From the NCBI RefSeq assembly GCF_947503705.1, contig NZ_CANNES010000001.1, positions 558,001-622,000 of the forward strand: a stretch of 64,000 bases of DNA, given 5' to 3'. The stretch's first letter is position 1. Every line of letters begins with the position of its first letter. A program made the translations under genes and the position numbers. Of the stretch, positions 19,190 through 28,145 are shown piece after piece. Under the pieces are notes generated by a model. The model worked only from the letters and a program-made list of their open reading frames with translations. It did no database searches and was not told where the DNA came from. Source of the DNA: an uncultured Tateyamaria sp. (GTDB lineage Bacteria > Pseudomonadota > Alphaproteobacteria > Rhodobacterales > Rhodobacteraceae).

Positions 19190-20377
19190 ATGACCGACGC
19201 CTTTCTAACCCATATTACCGACACGCTGGCCCAGATTGAGGCCGATGGGATGATGAAGCGGGAGCGTATGATCACCTCGCCCCAGGGCGGTCAGATTGAC
19301 GTTGCTGGGCGCCCGGTGCTGAACCTGTGTGCCAACAACTACCTTGGGCTGGCCGATCACCCGGACCTGATCGCGGCGGCCAAGGGGGCGATGGACAGCC
19401 ATGGGTTTGGGATGGCCTCTGTCCGCTTTATCTGCGGGACGCAGGACCTGCATCGAGCGTTGGAGCAGCGGTTGGCGCGGTTCCTTGGCAAGGATGATGC
19501 GATCCTGTTTGCGGCCTGCTTTGACGCCAATGGCGGGCTGTTCGAGCCGCTCTTGGGCCCTGAGGATGCCATCATTTCCGATGCCCTGAACCATGCGTCC
19601 ATCATTGATGGTATCCGTCTGTGCAAGGCGCAGCGCTATCGCTATGCCAACAGTGATATGGAAGATCTTGAGGCCCAAATGCAGGCCGCCAAAGCCGCCG
19701 GTGCCCGCCATATCATGATCGCCACTGATGGCGTGTTTTCGATGGATGGCTATCTGGCGAAATTGCCCGAGATCACCGCGCTGGCGCAGGCTTATGGCGC
19801 CTTAGTTATGGTCGATGATTGCCACGGGACAGGTTTCATGGGGCCGAAAGGTGCGGGCACCCCTGCCCATGCGGGCGTGGATGTCGACATTCTGACCGGC
19901 ACGCTGGGCAAGGCGCTGGGCGGGTCCATTGGTGGATACATCGCAGGGCCGCAGCCTGTGATTGACTTGTTGCGCCAAAGGGCGCGGCCCTATCTGTTTT
20001 CCAATTCCTTGCCCCCTGCCATCGTCGCCGCCGGCATCGAGGCGATCCGTCTGGTGGAGGAGGGCGATGCGCTGCGTGCGCAGCTTTTTGACAATGCGGC
20101 CTATTGGCGGGCGGGGCTGACGGCGCTGGGGTTCGAACTGTTGCCCGGCGAGCATCCGATTATCCCGGTGATGCTGGGCGAGGCGCAACTGGCACAGGAC
20201 ATGGCGGCGCGCCTGTTCGAGGAAGGCGTCTATGTCTCAGGCTTTTTCTTTCCGGTGGTGCCGCGCGGGCAGGCGCGTATTCGGACACAGATGAACGCGG
20301 CGCTGACCCGTGATGATCTGGATCGGGGGTTGGCCGCGTTCGAAGTGGCGGGCCGTGCGCTGGGAGTATTGAAATGA
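19190..20377 (+). CDS. kbl: Glycine C-acetyltransferase (2-amino-3-ketobutyrate CoA ligase)
   Basis: 395 residues. The start at 19190 has AAAGGAG at ideal spacing. This PLP enzyme converts 2-amino-3-ketobutyrate and CoA to glycine and acetyl-CoA, the second step of threonine breakdown. The PLP-binding Lys is in [15 protein letters not shown] (about 240). Other family blocks are [14 protein letters not shown] (about 43), [10 protein letters not shown] (about 83) and [11 protein letters not shown] (about 208). The tdh start overlaps its stop (ATGA), so the two enzymes of the pathway are translationally coupled. Confidence 0.96.
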   Translation: MTDAFLTHITDTLAQIEADGMMKRERMITSPQGGQIDVAGRPVLNLCANNYLGLADHPDLIAAAKGAMDSHGFGMASVRFICGTQDLHRALEQRLARFLGKDDAILFAACFDANGGLFEPLLGPEDAIISDALNHASIIDGIRLCKAQRYRYANSDMEDLEAQMQAAKAAGARHIMIATDGVFSMDGYLAKLPEITALAQAYGALVMVDDCHGTGFMGPKGAGTPAHAGVDVDILTGTLGKALGGSIGGYIAGPQPVIDLLRQRARPYLFSNSLPPAIVAAGIEAIRLVEEGDALRAQLFDNAAYWRAGLTALGFELLPGEHPIIPVMLGEAQLAQDMAARLFEEGVYVSGFFFPVVPRGQARIRTQMNAALTRDDLDRGLAAFEVAGRALGVLK

Positions 20378-21411
20378 ACAATGAAATGAAGGCTTTGGTG
20401 AAGGCCCACGCCCGCGAGGGCCTGTGGTTGCAGACCGCCCCTGTGCCCGAGATCGGCCCCGATGACGTGCTGATCCGCGTGAATAAAACGGGGATTTGCG
20501 GCACCGATATTCACATCTGGAACTGGGACGCATGGGCGGCGGGTACGGTGCCTGTGCCCATGATCACGGGTCACGAATTCGCGGGCCAGATCGTGGAGAC
20601 TGGCCGCAACGTCGAGGGGTTGGAAATTGGCCAGCGCTGTTCCGGCGAGGGGCACTTGATTGGCAAAACCTCGCGCCAGAGCCGTGCGGGCAAGTTTCAT
20701 CTGGACCCGGCGACGCGGGGGATTGGGGTGAATGAGCAGGGCGCTTTTGCCCAGTACCTGCGCCTGCCTGCCTTCAATGTGGTGCCTTTGCCGGACGAGA
20801 TTTCGGACGATATCGGGGCCATCCTGGACCCGCTTGGCAATGCGGTGCACACCGCGCTCAGCTTTGATTTGATTGGCGAGGATGTGTTGATCACCGGGGC
20901 GGGACCCATCGGGATCATGGCCGCCGCCGTGGCCCGTCATGTGGGCGCGCGGCATGTGGTGATTACTGATGTGAACCCGGATCGGCTGGCCCTCGCCGAG
21001 CGTGTTGCGGACGTGGTGCCGGTCAATGTGGCGCAAGAGGATCTGGGCAATGTGATTGCCCGGCTAAAGATGCGTCAGGGTTTTGACGTCGGCCTGGAGA
21101 TGTCGGGCAATCAGGCTGCGCTGGACCAAATGATCGAAGCCATGACAATGGGCGGCCGCATCGCGATGCTCGGCATTCCGCCGGGCAAAAGCCCGGTGGA
21201 CTGGAGCCGGATCGTGTTCAAGGCGATCACCATCAAGGGCGTCTACGGCCGCGAGATTTTCGAGACCTGGTACAAGATGATTGCCATGTTGGAGAACGGT
21301 CTGGACGTGTCGGGCGTGATCACCCACCGGTTCAAGGCGGATGAGTTCGAGGCAGGCTTTGCCGCGATGAAATCGGGATCGTCGGGCAAGGTTGTGCTGG
21401 ACTGGACCTAA
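20374..21411 (+). CDS. tdh: L-threonine 3-dehydrogenase lacking the structural-zinc cysteines
   Basis: 345 residues. It oxidises L-threonine to 2-amino-3-ketobutyrate with NAD+, feeding Kbl. Catalytic zinc ligands are kept: Cys in [13 protein letters not shown] and His-Glu in ITGHEFAG. The Rossmann motif is [15 protein letters not shown] (about 172). The structural zinc lobe is changed: where E. coli Tdh has four Cys after GEGH, this protein reads [20 protein letters not shown] and all four Cys positions are Gly, Ser, Ser and Asp. The surrounding residues still align, so this is loss of the site and not a frameshift. Confidence 0.93.
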   Translation: MNNEMKALVKAHAREGLWLQTAPVPEIGPDDVLIRVNKTGICGTDIHIWNWDAWAAGTVPVPMITGHEFAGQIVETGRNVEGLEIGQRCSGEGHLIGKTSRQSRAGKFHLDPATRGIGVNEQGAFAQYLRLPAFNVVPLPDEISDDIGAILDPLGNAVHTALSFDLIGEDVLITGAGPIGIMAAAVARHVGARHVVITDVNPDRLALAERVADVVPVNVAQEDLGNVIARLKMRQGFDVGLEMSGNQAALDQMIEAMTMGGRIAMLGIPPGKSPVDWSRIVFKAITIKGVYGREIFETWYKMIAMLENGLDVSGVITHRFKADEFEAGFAAMKSGSSGKVVLDWT

Positions 21412-21423
21412 GCGGCATACCGA

Positions 21424-21442
21424 CGGGGTGAACCCGCCCTAG
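21424..21442 (-). repeat. REP-like unit at the 3' end of the phosphatase gene
   Basis: On the minus strand, CTAG followed by GGCGGG-ttca-CCCCGTC resembles the GTAG-headed unit at 25415 with a few changes. The TAG within it is the stop codon of the phosphatase gene ending at 21439. Confidence 0.5.
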
Positions 21443-22167
21443 GGCATCAGCGGCACGCGACCTGCCTCGGTGAGCGTCCAGACGCCGCCCCCCTCGAACA
21501 CGGCTGCCGTTAACGGTTTGCCATAGCCCGCCCCTGTGTCCAGGTTCACCCGGTTGCCGTAATGTGTGGCCACATCCACCGGCGTATGTCCATGCACGAT
21601 CACTTTGGGATGCGCGCCGGTGTGGTTGTGGAACTCCTGGCGAATCCACAGCAGGTCTTCTTCGTCCTGGTCCTTGAGCGGGACGCCCGGCTGGATGCCC
21701 GCATGCACAAACATCAGATCGCCGACCTCGTGTTTCAACGCGAGACCGGACAGGAAATCGAGATGGGCCTGGGGCACGGCGGCCCGCGCCTCTGCATGCA
21801 CGTCCTTTTCGCGCCGGTCCTCATGCGCGTCCACGCCATAGGAGGCCAGCGTCGTGTCGCCGCCCAGGCGCGGATGCAGCCAGTAAAGCTTGATCATCAG
21901 ATAGGGGTCATGGCGCAGTGGATCTTGCATGAACCACTCGAACATACGGTCGTGATTGCCCTTGAGAAAGGTCCAGTTGCGGCCCCCGTCCCTCCCCTCG
22001 ATCAGGGTGTCGAGCACGGCGCGGCTGTGCGCCCCGCGATCGGTGTAATCGCCGAGAAAGACGATGTCGGCGTCCTTGCCGCCATCTCTTTCGATCAGGG
22101 TCAGAACCCGGTCGAGTTCGTGGATTTGGCCGTGAATGTCGCCAATGGCGTAGATGGGATTTTGCAT
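21439..22167 (-). CDS. PPP-family metallophosphoesterase (serine/threonine-type protein phosphatase)
   Basis: 242 residues from MQNPIYAIGDIHGQIHELDR; AGAGG precedes this ATG, and a longer frame to 22200 is less likely. The signature metal-binding blocks of the PPP superfamily are in order: GDIHG (about 9), GDYTDRG (about 41), GNHD (about 71), then MFVHAGIQPG (about 158) and VHGHTP (about 195). Such enzymes hydrolyse protein phospho-Ser/Thr or, in some bacterial members, diadenosine tetraphosphate. The substrate cannot be read from sequence. Its stop codon lies in a REP-like repeat. Confidence 0.88.
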   Translation of the reverse strand: MQNPIYAIGDIHGQIHELDRVLTLIERDGGKDADIVFLGDYTDRGAHSRAVLDTLIEGRDGGRNWTFLKGNHDRMFEWFMQDPLRHDPYLMIKLYWLHPRLGGDTTLASYGVDAHEDRREKDVHAEARAAVPQAHLDFLSGLALKHEVGDLMFVHAGIQPGVPLKDQDEEDLLWIRQEFHNHTGAHPKVIVHGHTPVDVATHYGNRVNLDTGAGYGKPLTAAVFEGGGVWTLTEAGRVPLMP

Positions 22168-22233
22168 GGGGCCTCTGGCTTGGTACGGCTGCTTTGGCAT
22201 TTACAGGCTTATGGCCGGACGGGCGAGGGGCAA

Positions 22234-22977
22234 TCAGGGATTTGCCTGATCTGCTTTGAATTGGCGTATCCAGGCGGCACTGGTCGCGCCGGCCAGTTTG
22301 GCCGTGCGGGGAGTGATATTTTCGGCCTGTTTGGGATCAAGGTCGAGGTGGTTGAGGATGCCCGTCAGCGCGCGCAATGGGTCGTCGGACAGGGCGTCAT
22401 AGGTGATGCGGTGGGGCGTGATGTTTTGTGATTTGAACCAGTTTCTCCAGTCATCGTCATAAGCTTTGAAGCTGGCGACGTGCTCTGCAATCGCCGGGGC
22501 GTCATAGTGTGGCTCTTGCGGCGGGGCCGTCCTCTCGATCTCGGACCCGTCGGGGGCCTTGTGCCAGAGGCCCGATTGTTCGGCACGAAGGAGAGAGACG
22601 GCCTGGGCCACTTTGTCGGCCCGCGTCAGGTGAAGAAAGCGGAGATTGCCGAAGGCCGCAGTCAGCCTGGCGTGGTCGCTGTCGTGATCGGGATAGAGCG
22701 TCGCGAGTTGGTCAAAGAAAAAGGGCGCGCTGTGTCGTTGGAGCCTGAGGCCAAACATGCCGGTGCCTGCGCGGCCTGTTTGTCGCGCCGCTGCGATGAT
22801 CTGGGCGAGGGGCGTGTCTGGGACGAGGTTCAGGCCCGCGCACCAATCGCTGAGCGACGGTCTGTGAAACAGCGATTCCGGTTTGCCCGCGACACCTGTG
22901 GCGGTCAGAAGGCGGCAGAGCATCGTGCTGCCGCTGCGCGGAGCGGTGCACAGGATATAGCCTTCGATGGTGCTCAT
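22234..22977 (-). CDS. Stf0-type sulfotransferase
   Basis: 247 residues from MSTIEGYILCTAPRSGSTML. The 5'-phosphosulfate loop CTAPRSGSTMLCRLL and the following GVAGKPESLFHRPSLSDW match Stf0 sulfotransferases, which move sulfate from PAPS to a sugar (trehalose in mycobacteria). FLHLTRADKVAQAVSLLRA (about 118-136) is the second PAPS-contact block. Its ATG overlaps the stop of the upstream LysE gene by four bases. The acceptor here is unknown. Confidence 0.85.
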   Translation of the reverse strand: MSTIEGYILCTAPRSGSTMLCRLLTATGVAGKPESLFHRPSLSDWCAGLNLVPDTPLAQIIAAARQTGRAGTGMFGLRLQRHSAPFFFDQLATLYPDHDSDHARLTAAFGNLRFLHLTRADKVAQAVSLLRAEQSGLWHKAPDGSEIERTAPPQEPHYDAPAIAEHVASFKAYDDDWRNWFKSQNITPHRITYDALSDDPLRALTGILNHLDLDPKQAENITPRTAKLAGATSAAWIRQFKADQANP

Positions 22978-23606
22978 CTGTCGATGGCGACGGCGAGACC
23001 CAGACCGATGAGGATGCTGCCCGCCAGCGCCTTGACCCGTTCGGTGGCACGGCTGGATTGGGTCACAAGGCGGGCGATCCGGCTGGCCAGAATCACACAG
23101 ATGACATCCCCGCTGGAGAACATGATATTCACGATTGAACCGAGGATAAGCAGTTGCGCCCATATGGGCAGGGCCGCCGATGGGTCTGAAAACTGTGGCA
23201 GGAACGCCATGAAGAAGAGGGCCGTTTTGGGGTTCAGAACCTCGACCAGCACGCTTTGGCGAAAGGCGCGTGCGGGGCTGTGTGCGGTGGCCTCAATAGG
23301 GTCAGCGGTGATGCGTGCCTCGCGGGTGCGCAGCATCTGGACGCCAAGCCAGATGAGGTATCCCGCGCCCAGCAGTTTCAGCGCGATGTAGAGCGGCGGA
23401 ACCAGTTCAAACAGCAACGCGAGGCCGAGGGCGGCGGCAACAACATGGGCGTAGCCGCCGATATGCAGGCCAAGCGCCGCCATCATGCCGGCCTTGTGCC
23501 CCTTGGCCAGGGTTTGCGCCGAGGCATAGAGCATCCCGGGGCCGGGCATATAGGCAAAGATCGCGGTGGCGATGAAAAAGGCAATCAGGGTCTCGATCGG
23601 GGGCAT
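22974..23606 (-). CDS. LysE family translocator
   Basis: 210 residues with about six membrane segments. The N-terminal FAYMPGPGMLYASAQTLAKG is the LysE/RhtB signature, and EVLNPKTALFFMAFLPQF follows near residue 110. It is an inner-membrane exporter of amino acids or similar solutes. It is translationally coupled to the sulfotransferase gene (ATGA overlap), so the two products may act together. Downstream of serA on the minus strand, the two operons are separated by an inverted pair of REP-like units. Confidence 0.9.
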   Translation of the reverse strand: MPPIETLIAFFIATAIFAYMPGPGMLYASAQTLAKGHKAGMMAALGLHIGGYAHVVAAALGLALLFELVPPLYIALKLLGAGYLIWLGVQMLRTREARITADPIEATAHSPARAFRQSVLVEVLNPKTALFFMAFLPQFSDPSAALPIWAQLLILGSIVNIMFSSGDVICVILASRIARLVTQSSRATERVKALAGSILIGLGLAVAIDR

Positions 23607-23667
23607 GGGCGCAGTCCTGTTGGATGCGCCCAGCCTAGCGTGCGGTGTGCCAGGGGGGAAGTGCGGA

Positions 23668-23738
23668 GGCGGAGGACACCTCCGCCTTACGGGGATGGCA
23701 TCTGATCTTGTGCCCGTAAGGCGGACGTGTCGTCCGCC
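23668..23738. repeat. BIME-like inverted pair of REP units (GTAA-headed)
   Basis: Unit 1 (23668-23693) contains GGCGGAGG-aca-CCTCCGCC then TTACGGG. Unit 2 (23713-23738) begins CCCGTAA then GGCGGACG-tgt-CGTCCGCC. Each is a perfect 8-base-pair hairpin; unit 2 reverse-complemented matches unit 1 at 24 of 26 positions. The two differences are at paired stem positions, so both stems stay perfect. The GTAA heads face each other across 19 bases. Confidence 0.85.
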
Positions 23739-23753
23739 CCCCGGTTTGCCCCT

Positions 23754-25349
23754 TTAGGCGACATCGAAAGCGAGCGGTTTGACTTGGGTAAACTGCCCTG
23801 TGCTTTCCAGCGTGTGCAGCACGTCGCCCGGGATCGGGTTGTCGACATAGAGCAGCGCAATCGCCTCGCCCCCGACCGCGTTCCGCCCCAGCGTAAAGTT
23901 CGCGATGTTCACGCCGTTTTTGCCCATCGTGTTGCCCAACAGGCCGATGATGCCGGGCACGTCCTCGTTCGTGGTATAGAGCATGTTTGCCCCGATCTCG
24001 GCGTCGATATTGATGCCCTTGATTTGGATGAACCGGGGTTTGCCATCACTGAACACTGTACCCGCAACTGACCGTTCGCGTTTGTCGGTCACGACCGTCA
24101 CCTTGATATAGCCGTCAAACGTGCCGGATTTATCCTGGTTTGTTGTGCTGATCTGGATGCCCCGTTCCTTGGCGATGATGGGCGCGCTGACCATGTTCAC
24201 ATCCGGGTTGGCCCGTTTCATGATCCCCGCGATAACGCCGCAGTTCAGAGCATCGAGGTTCATGTCGGCGACCGTGCCGTCATAAAGGATGTTGATCGCC
24301 TTGATCGGCTCGTCCGTCATCTGGCCGATGAAGGACCCCAGATGCCCAGCCAGCTTGACCCAAGGCCCCATGACCTTGGCCTCTTCGGCTGTGACCGACG
24401 GCATGTTGAGCGCGTTTTCGACGGCCCCCGTCAGGAGGTAGTTGGCCATCTGTTCAGCCACTTGCAGGGCCACGTTTTCCTGTGCCTCGGTTGTTGCCGC
24501 GCCCAGATGGGGTGTGACGACCACGTTTGGCAGGTTGAAGAGCGGGTTTTCCTTGGCCGGTTCCTCGGCAAAGACGTCAAAGGCCGCACCTGCGACGTGG
24601 CCGGATTTCAGGGCCTCGGCCAGTGCGACCTCATCCACCAAACCGCCCCGCGCGCAGTTGATGATCCGCACGCCGGGCTTCATCATCGCGATCCGCTCGG
24701 CGGTGATCATATTGGCGGTTTGCTCGGTCTTGGGGACGTGCAGCGTGATGAAATCAGCGCGCTGGATCAGATCATCCAGTTCGACCTTTTCGACGCCCAT
24801 TTTTGCGGCTTTCTCTTCACCCAGGAAGGGATCGAATGCGAGCACCTTCATCTTTAGGCCCCGGGCGCGGTCGCAGACGATGCCGCCGATATTGCCGGCC
24901 CCGATGACGCCCAGCGTCTTGCCGGTCAGTTCGGTGCCCATGAACTTGGACTTCTCCCACTTGCCTGCATGGGTCGAGGCGGACGCCTCGGGGATCTGGC
25001 GGGCCACGGCGAACATCATGGCGATCGCGTGCTCGGCCGTGGTGATCATGTTGCCGAAAGGCGTGTTCATGACGATCACGCCTTTTTTGCTGGCCGCATC
25101 CTTGTCGATATTGTCGGTGCCGATGCCTGCGCGGCCAATGACCTTGAGGTTGGTGGCGTTCTTGAGGATCGTCGGCGTGACCCGCGTGGCAGAGCGGATG
25201 GCAAGGCCGTCATATTGGCCGATAACCTCGGCCAGTTTATCCTTGTCCTTGCCCAGATCGGGTTCGAAATCGACCTCGATCCCGCGATCGCGGAAAATCT
25301 GGACGGCAGCGGCGGAAAGCTTGTCGGAGATGAGTACTTTGGGGGCCAT
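23754..25349 (-). CDS. serA: D-3-phosphoglycerate dehydrogenase
   Basis: 531 residues, the long form with an intervening domain and a C-terminal ACT domain. It oxidises 3-phosphoglycerate, the first step of serine synthesis. The NAD+ motif is VIGAGNIGGIVCDRA (about 147), the catalytic Arg is in CARGGLVDEVAL (about 232) and the catalytic His in TPHLGAATTEAQ (about 282). The ACT region (about 455-528) includes NEDVPGIIGLLGNTMGK. AAAGGA precedes the ATG. It follows serC, separated by REP-like units. Confidence 0.97.
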   Translation of the reverse strand: MAPKVLISDKLSAAAVQIFRDRGIEVDFEPDLGKDKDKLAEVIGQYDGLAIRSATRVTPTILKNATNLKVIGRAGIGTDNIDKDAASKKGVIVMNTPFGNMITTAEHAIAMMFAVARQIPEASASTHAGKWEKSKFMGTELTGKTLGVIGAGNIGGIVCDRARGLKMKVLAFDPFLGEEKAAKMGVEKVELDDLIQRADFITLHVPKTEQTANMITAERIAMMKPGVRIINCARGGLVDEVALAEALKSGHVAGAAFDVFAEEPAKENPLFNLPNVVVTPHLGAATTEAQENVALQVAEQMANYLLTGAVENALNMPSVTAEEAKVMGPWVKLAGHLGSFIGQMTDEPIKAINILYDGTVADMNLDALNCGVIAGIMKRANPDVNMVSAPIIAKERGIQISTTNQDKSGTFDGYIKVTVVTDKRERSVAGTVFSDGKPRFIQIKGINIDAEIGANMLYTTNEDVPGIIGLLGNTMGKNGVNIANFTLGRNAVGGEAIALLYVDNPIPGDVLHTLESTGQFTQVKPLAFDVA

Positions 25350-25376
25350 TGTGGTGGTCCTTTGATGTGGGAAGTC

Positions 25377-25436
25377 GGCGGGGCCAACCCCGCGCTACAG
25401 AATGATGAAAGAGGGTAGGGCGGGGTTCACCCCGCC
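25377..25436. repeat. BIME-like inverted pair of REP units (GTAG-headed)
   Basis: Unit A (25377-25398) is GGCGGGG-ccaa-CCCCGCG then CTAC. Unit B (25415-25436) is GTAG then GGCGGGG-ttca-CCCCGCC. They are inverted, with GTAG heads facing each other across about 16 bases. The serC stop codon lies in the loop of unit B. A GTAG tetranucleotide at the foot of the hairpin is the known mark of REPs mobilised by RAYT (TnpA-REP) proteins. Confidence 0.8.
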
Positions 25437-26569
25437 GCTATTTCGGCCTCAAAGGCGTAGGCGAGCCAGGGCAGCATAGCCTCGATATCCGACGTTTCGA
25501 CCGTGCCGCCGCACCAGATGCGCAGGCCCGGAGGGGCGTCGCGGTAGCCGCCGATGTCGAGCGCCACATCCTCGTCCGCGAGCCGTTTGGCCACGGCCTT
25601 GGCAAAGGCGGCGCCGTCGGTGATCCGGGCGTCTGTGAACTTGAGGCAGACAGACGTTGTGGACCGCGTGGCGGGGTCAACGGCCAGATGGTCAATCCAG
25701 TCATGCGCGTCGACAAAATCGGAGACCGCCCTGGCGTTGGCCTCGGCCCGGGCGATCAGCCCTTGCAGGCCGCCCACGGAACGCGCCCATTCAAGCGAGA
25801 ACAGGTAATCCTCGACCGCGAGCATCGACGGGGTGTTGATCGTTTCGCCCACAAAGATGCCGTCAATCAGCTTGCCGCCCTTGGTCAGGCGGAAGATCTT
25901 GGGCATGGGCCAGGGGGGCGTGTAGCTTTCCAGTCGCGCGACCGCGCGGGGGGACAGGATCAACATGCCATGCGCCGCTTCGCCGCCCAGCACCTTTTGC
26001 CACGAGAACGTCGTCACATCGAGCTTGTCCCAGGGCAGATCCATCGCGAAGGCCGCCGAAGTTGCGTCACAGAGCGTCAGGCCAGCGCGATCCGCGGGGA
26101 TTGCGTCGCCATTTGCCATCCGCACGCCAGAGGTCGTGCCGTTCCAGGTGAAACAGACATCGTTGTCGTAGTTCAGGGCGGCCATATCCACGATCTCGCC
26201 ATAGTCGGCGGTGTGGACGGTGTGTTCAATTTTCAGCTGTTTGGCCACGTCGGTGACCCAGCCTGCGCCAAAGCTCTCCCAGGCGACCATTTCGGCGGGC
26301 CGTTCGCCCAGCAGGGACCACATCGCCATTTCATAGGCACCGGTGTCAGAGGCGGGGACAATCCCGATGCGGTAGTCGTCCGGCACGCCGAGGGTGGCGC
26401 GGGTGTCGTCGATGGCCTGCTTCAGCTTGGCCTTGCCCACGGCGGCACGGTGCGAGCGGCCCAGGGGCGCATCGGACAAAGCAGCCAGGTTGTGGGTGGG
26501 GGGTTTGGCACAGGGGCCAGAGGAGAAACGCGGGTTTGCCGGCCGCGCGCCGGGTGGTGTCATAGCCAT
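25427..26569 (-). CDS. serC: Phosphoserine aminotransferase
   Basis: 380 residues from [20 protein letters not shown]; the start at 26569 is set by AAGGAT at usable spacing. This PLP class V enzyme makes 3-phosphoserine from 3-phosphohydroxypyruvate and glutamate. The PLP Lys is in [15 protein letters not shown] (about 190). [10 protein letters not shown] (about 15) and GRSHR (about 38) are the alphaproteobacterial SerC signatures. The last codons and the stop are part of a REP-like hairpin. serA lies downstream; a candidate serC leader lies upstream. Confidence 0.96.
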   Translation of the reverse strand: MAMTPPGARPANPRFSSGPCAKPPTHNLAALSDAPLGRSHRAAVGKAKLKQAIDDTRATLGVPDDYRIGIVPASDTGAYEMAMWSLLGERPAEMVAWESFGAGWVTDVAKQLKIEHTVHTADYGEIVDMAALNYDNDVCFTWNGTTSGVRMANGDAIPADRAGLTLCDATSAAFAMDLPWDKLDVTTFSWQKVLGGEAAHGMLILSPRAVARLESYTPPWPMPKIFRLTKGGKLIDGIFVGETINTPSMLAVEDYLFSLEWARSVGGLQGLIARAEANARAVSDFVDAHDWIDHLAVDPATRSTTSVCLKFTDARITDGAAFAKAVAKRLADEDVALDIGGYRDAPPGLRIWCGGTVETSDIEAMLPWLAYAFEAEIAAG

Positions 26570-26593
26570 TTCTGCTATCCTTACAGATAATCG

Positions 26594-26641
26594 CCCTTCG
26601 TTGGGGAAGGGTGTCCCACCGCCGCAGATACGCAGGCGGAC
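26594..26641 (-). promoter_or_regulatory. Candidate serC leader RNA
   Basis: On the minus strand, 25 to 72 bases before the serC start, two hairpins occur in tandem. The first has CCGCC / GGCGG arms within GTCC...GGAC (26613-26641). The second is CCCTTC-ccaac-type loop-GAAGGG (26594-26611). A two-hairpin serC leader has been described upstream of serC-serA in alphaproteobacteria (Rfam serC leader). Position and architecture agree; the exact consensus was not checked. Confidence 0.42.
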
Positions 26642-26730
26642 GCAGAACGGCAACAGGCAAAATGTCGTTTGTATCTGTGGAGTGTCGGAAAATGCGGCTT
26701 CATGTTTCCGATGGGCGCATTGGCGCGCCG

Positions 26731-27345
26731 TCAGATGTCGAAGAAGATCGTTTCCTTGGGCCCTTGCAGGTGGATGTCAAAGCGGTAGGTGCCCGCCCCT
26801 TCGGGCTGTGCCAGCAATGTGGGGATGCGGTTTTGATGCTCGATCCGGGTCAGGATCGGGTCAGTGGCGTTTGCCGACGTCTCGTCCGCGAAATAGATGC
26901 GGGTATGCAGGCCGATATTGATGCCGCGCGCCACGACCCATGCCGTGATGTGCGGCGCCTGCATCCGCCCGTCGGGCCATGGGACTTGGCCGGGTTTGAC
27001 GGTGTCAAAGGTGAATTCGCCTGTCTCCATGTCGCCCGGTGATCGCCCCCAGCCGGTAAAGTTCGGATCAGCCTGCCCGCGCACCTCATTGGCAGAGGCA
27101 AAGAGGCCGGCGGCATCGGCCTGCCAAATCTCGACCATGGCGTCGCGCAGGGCGGTGCCTGTGCCGTCATAGACGGTGCCTTTGATCGTGATCTCTGTTC
27201 CCTGGACAGGGCCGGTTTTCATCGCTGAGCCCAGGTCGCCGCCATAAAGGGCGATGCCGGTGAAGTTGGGGGTGCAGCCAATGTGGACATAAGGCCCGGC
27301 GGTTTGGCTGGGGCTTTCACGGAGGGTTTCCAGTTTTTGTACCAA
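26731..27345 (-). CDS. pcaG: Protocatechuate 3,4-dioxygenase alpha subunit (TTG start)
   Basis: 204 residues if started at the TTG at 27345, which follows GGAGAGG by four bases and gives the family N-terminus [20 protein letters not shown]. The in-frame ATG at 27393 has no such signal. With PcaH it forms the Fe(III) intradiol dioxygenase that opens protocatechuate to 3-carboxymuconate. Blocks typical of the alpha subunit are [31 protein letters not shown] and the C-terminal [20 protein letters not shown]. It is the last gene of the pobA-pcaCHG unit. Confidence 0.93.
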   Translation of the reverse strand: MVQKLETLRESPSQTAGPYVHIGCTPNFTGIALYGGDLGSAMKTGPVQGTEITIKGTVYDGTGTALRDAMVEIWQADAAGLFASANEVRGQADPNFTGWGRSPGDMETGEFTFDTVKPGQVPWPDGRMQAPHITAWVVARGINIGLHTRIYFADETSANATDPILTRIEHQNRIPTLLAQPEGAGTYRFDIHLQGPKETIFFDI

Positions 27346-27407
27346 TCTACCTCTCCTTACGTTCGATGATCGAACCGCAAAACCGGTTCCCACTTTTGCT
27401 GATCATC

Positions 27408-28145
27408 TCACATCCCCTCCACCCGGTTCTCGAAATAGGTCTGCCTGCGCCCGCGCAGCACGATGTCGAATTTGTAGGCGCGGCTGTCCATCGGGACGGT
27501 TCGTTTCATGTCGAGGGGAGCGGTCAGCGCATCCACCGCCTCTTGAGATTTCAGCGCGCCGACGATGGGGCAAAGCGGGATATGCGGATCGCCCTCAAAG
27601 TACATCTGCGTGATCAGCCGTTGGGCAAAGCCGTGGCCAAAAATGGAAAAGTGGATATGGGCGGGCCGCCAGTCGTTCATGCCATTGGGCCACGGGTATG
27701 GGCCGGGCTGGATCGTGCGGAATTCATAAAAACCTTCCGCGTCGGTGATCATCCGCCCGCAACCGCCGAAATTGGGGTCGAGCGGGGCGAGGTAGCTTTC
27801 CTTTTTGTGCCGATACCGCCCGCCCGCATTGGCTTGCCACACTTCGATCAGGGCACCGGGCACGCCGCGCCCGGTTTCGTCCATCACCCGCCCATGCACG
27901 ATGAGGCGGGGGCCAATGGCGCTCTGCCCCGATTGGGCAAAATTGTGGATCAGGTCGTTGTCGAGATCGCCCAGCATGGCGTGGCCAAAAACAGGCGATG
28001 TTTCCTCGGACAGGCTGGTGGGAAAGGAGAGCAGCGCCGCCTGCGGACTGCGCTTGATGCTGGTTTTATAGGGTGGCGTCAGGGCGTCGGGTTGCCAATT
28101 GCGGTCGCGGGGGATGAAGCCGCCGGTGGGATTTGCATCGCTCAT
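27408..28145 (-). CDS. pcaH: Protocatechuate 3,4-dioxygenase beta subunit
   Basis: 245 residues. This subunit carries the non-haem Fe(III). The ligand Tyr residues lie in the [20 protein letters not shown] and [20 protein letters not shown] regions, with ligand His in [13 protein letters not shown] (about 160). The N-terminal [17 protein letters not shown] is the PcaH signature. The start overlaps the pcaC stop by four bases (ATGA). A gap of 62 bases separates it from the pcaG start. Confidence 0.95.
   Translation of the reverse strand: MSDANPTGGFIPRDRNWQPDALTPPYKTSIKRSPQAALLSFPTSLSEETSPVFGHAMLGDLDNDLIHNFAQSGQSAIGPRLIVHGRVMDETGRGVPGALIEVWQANAGGRYRHKKESYLAPLDPNFGGCGRMITDAEGFYEFRTIQPGPYPWPNGMNDWRPAHIHFSIFGHGFAQRLITQMYFEGDPHIPLCPIVGALKSQEAVDALTAPLDMKRTVPMDSRAYKFDIVLRGRRQTYFENRVEGM

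Noticed and set aside
7226-25436. CRISPR array or integron-like repeats as the source of the recurrent elements
   Set aside because: Copies are kilobases apart, in both orientations and without regular spacers, so they fit REP-type and terminator-type elements better.
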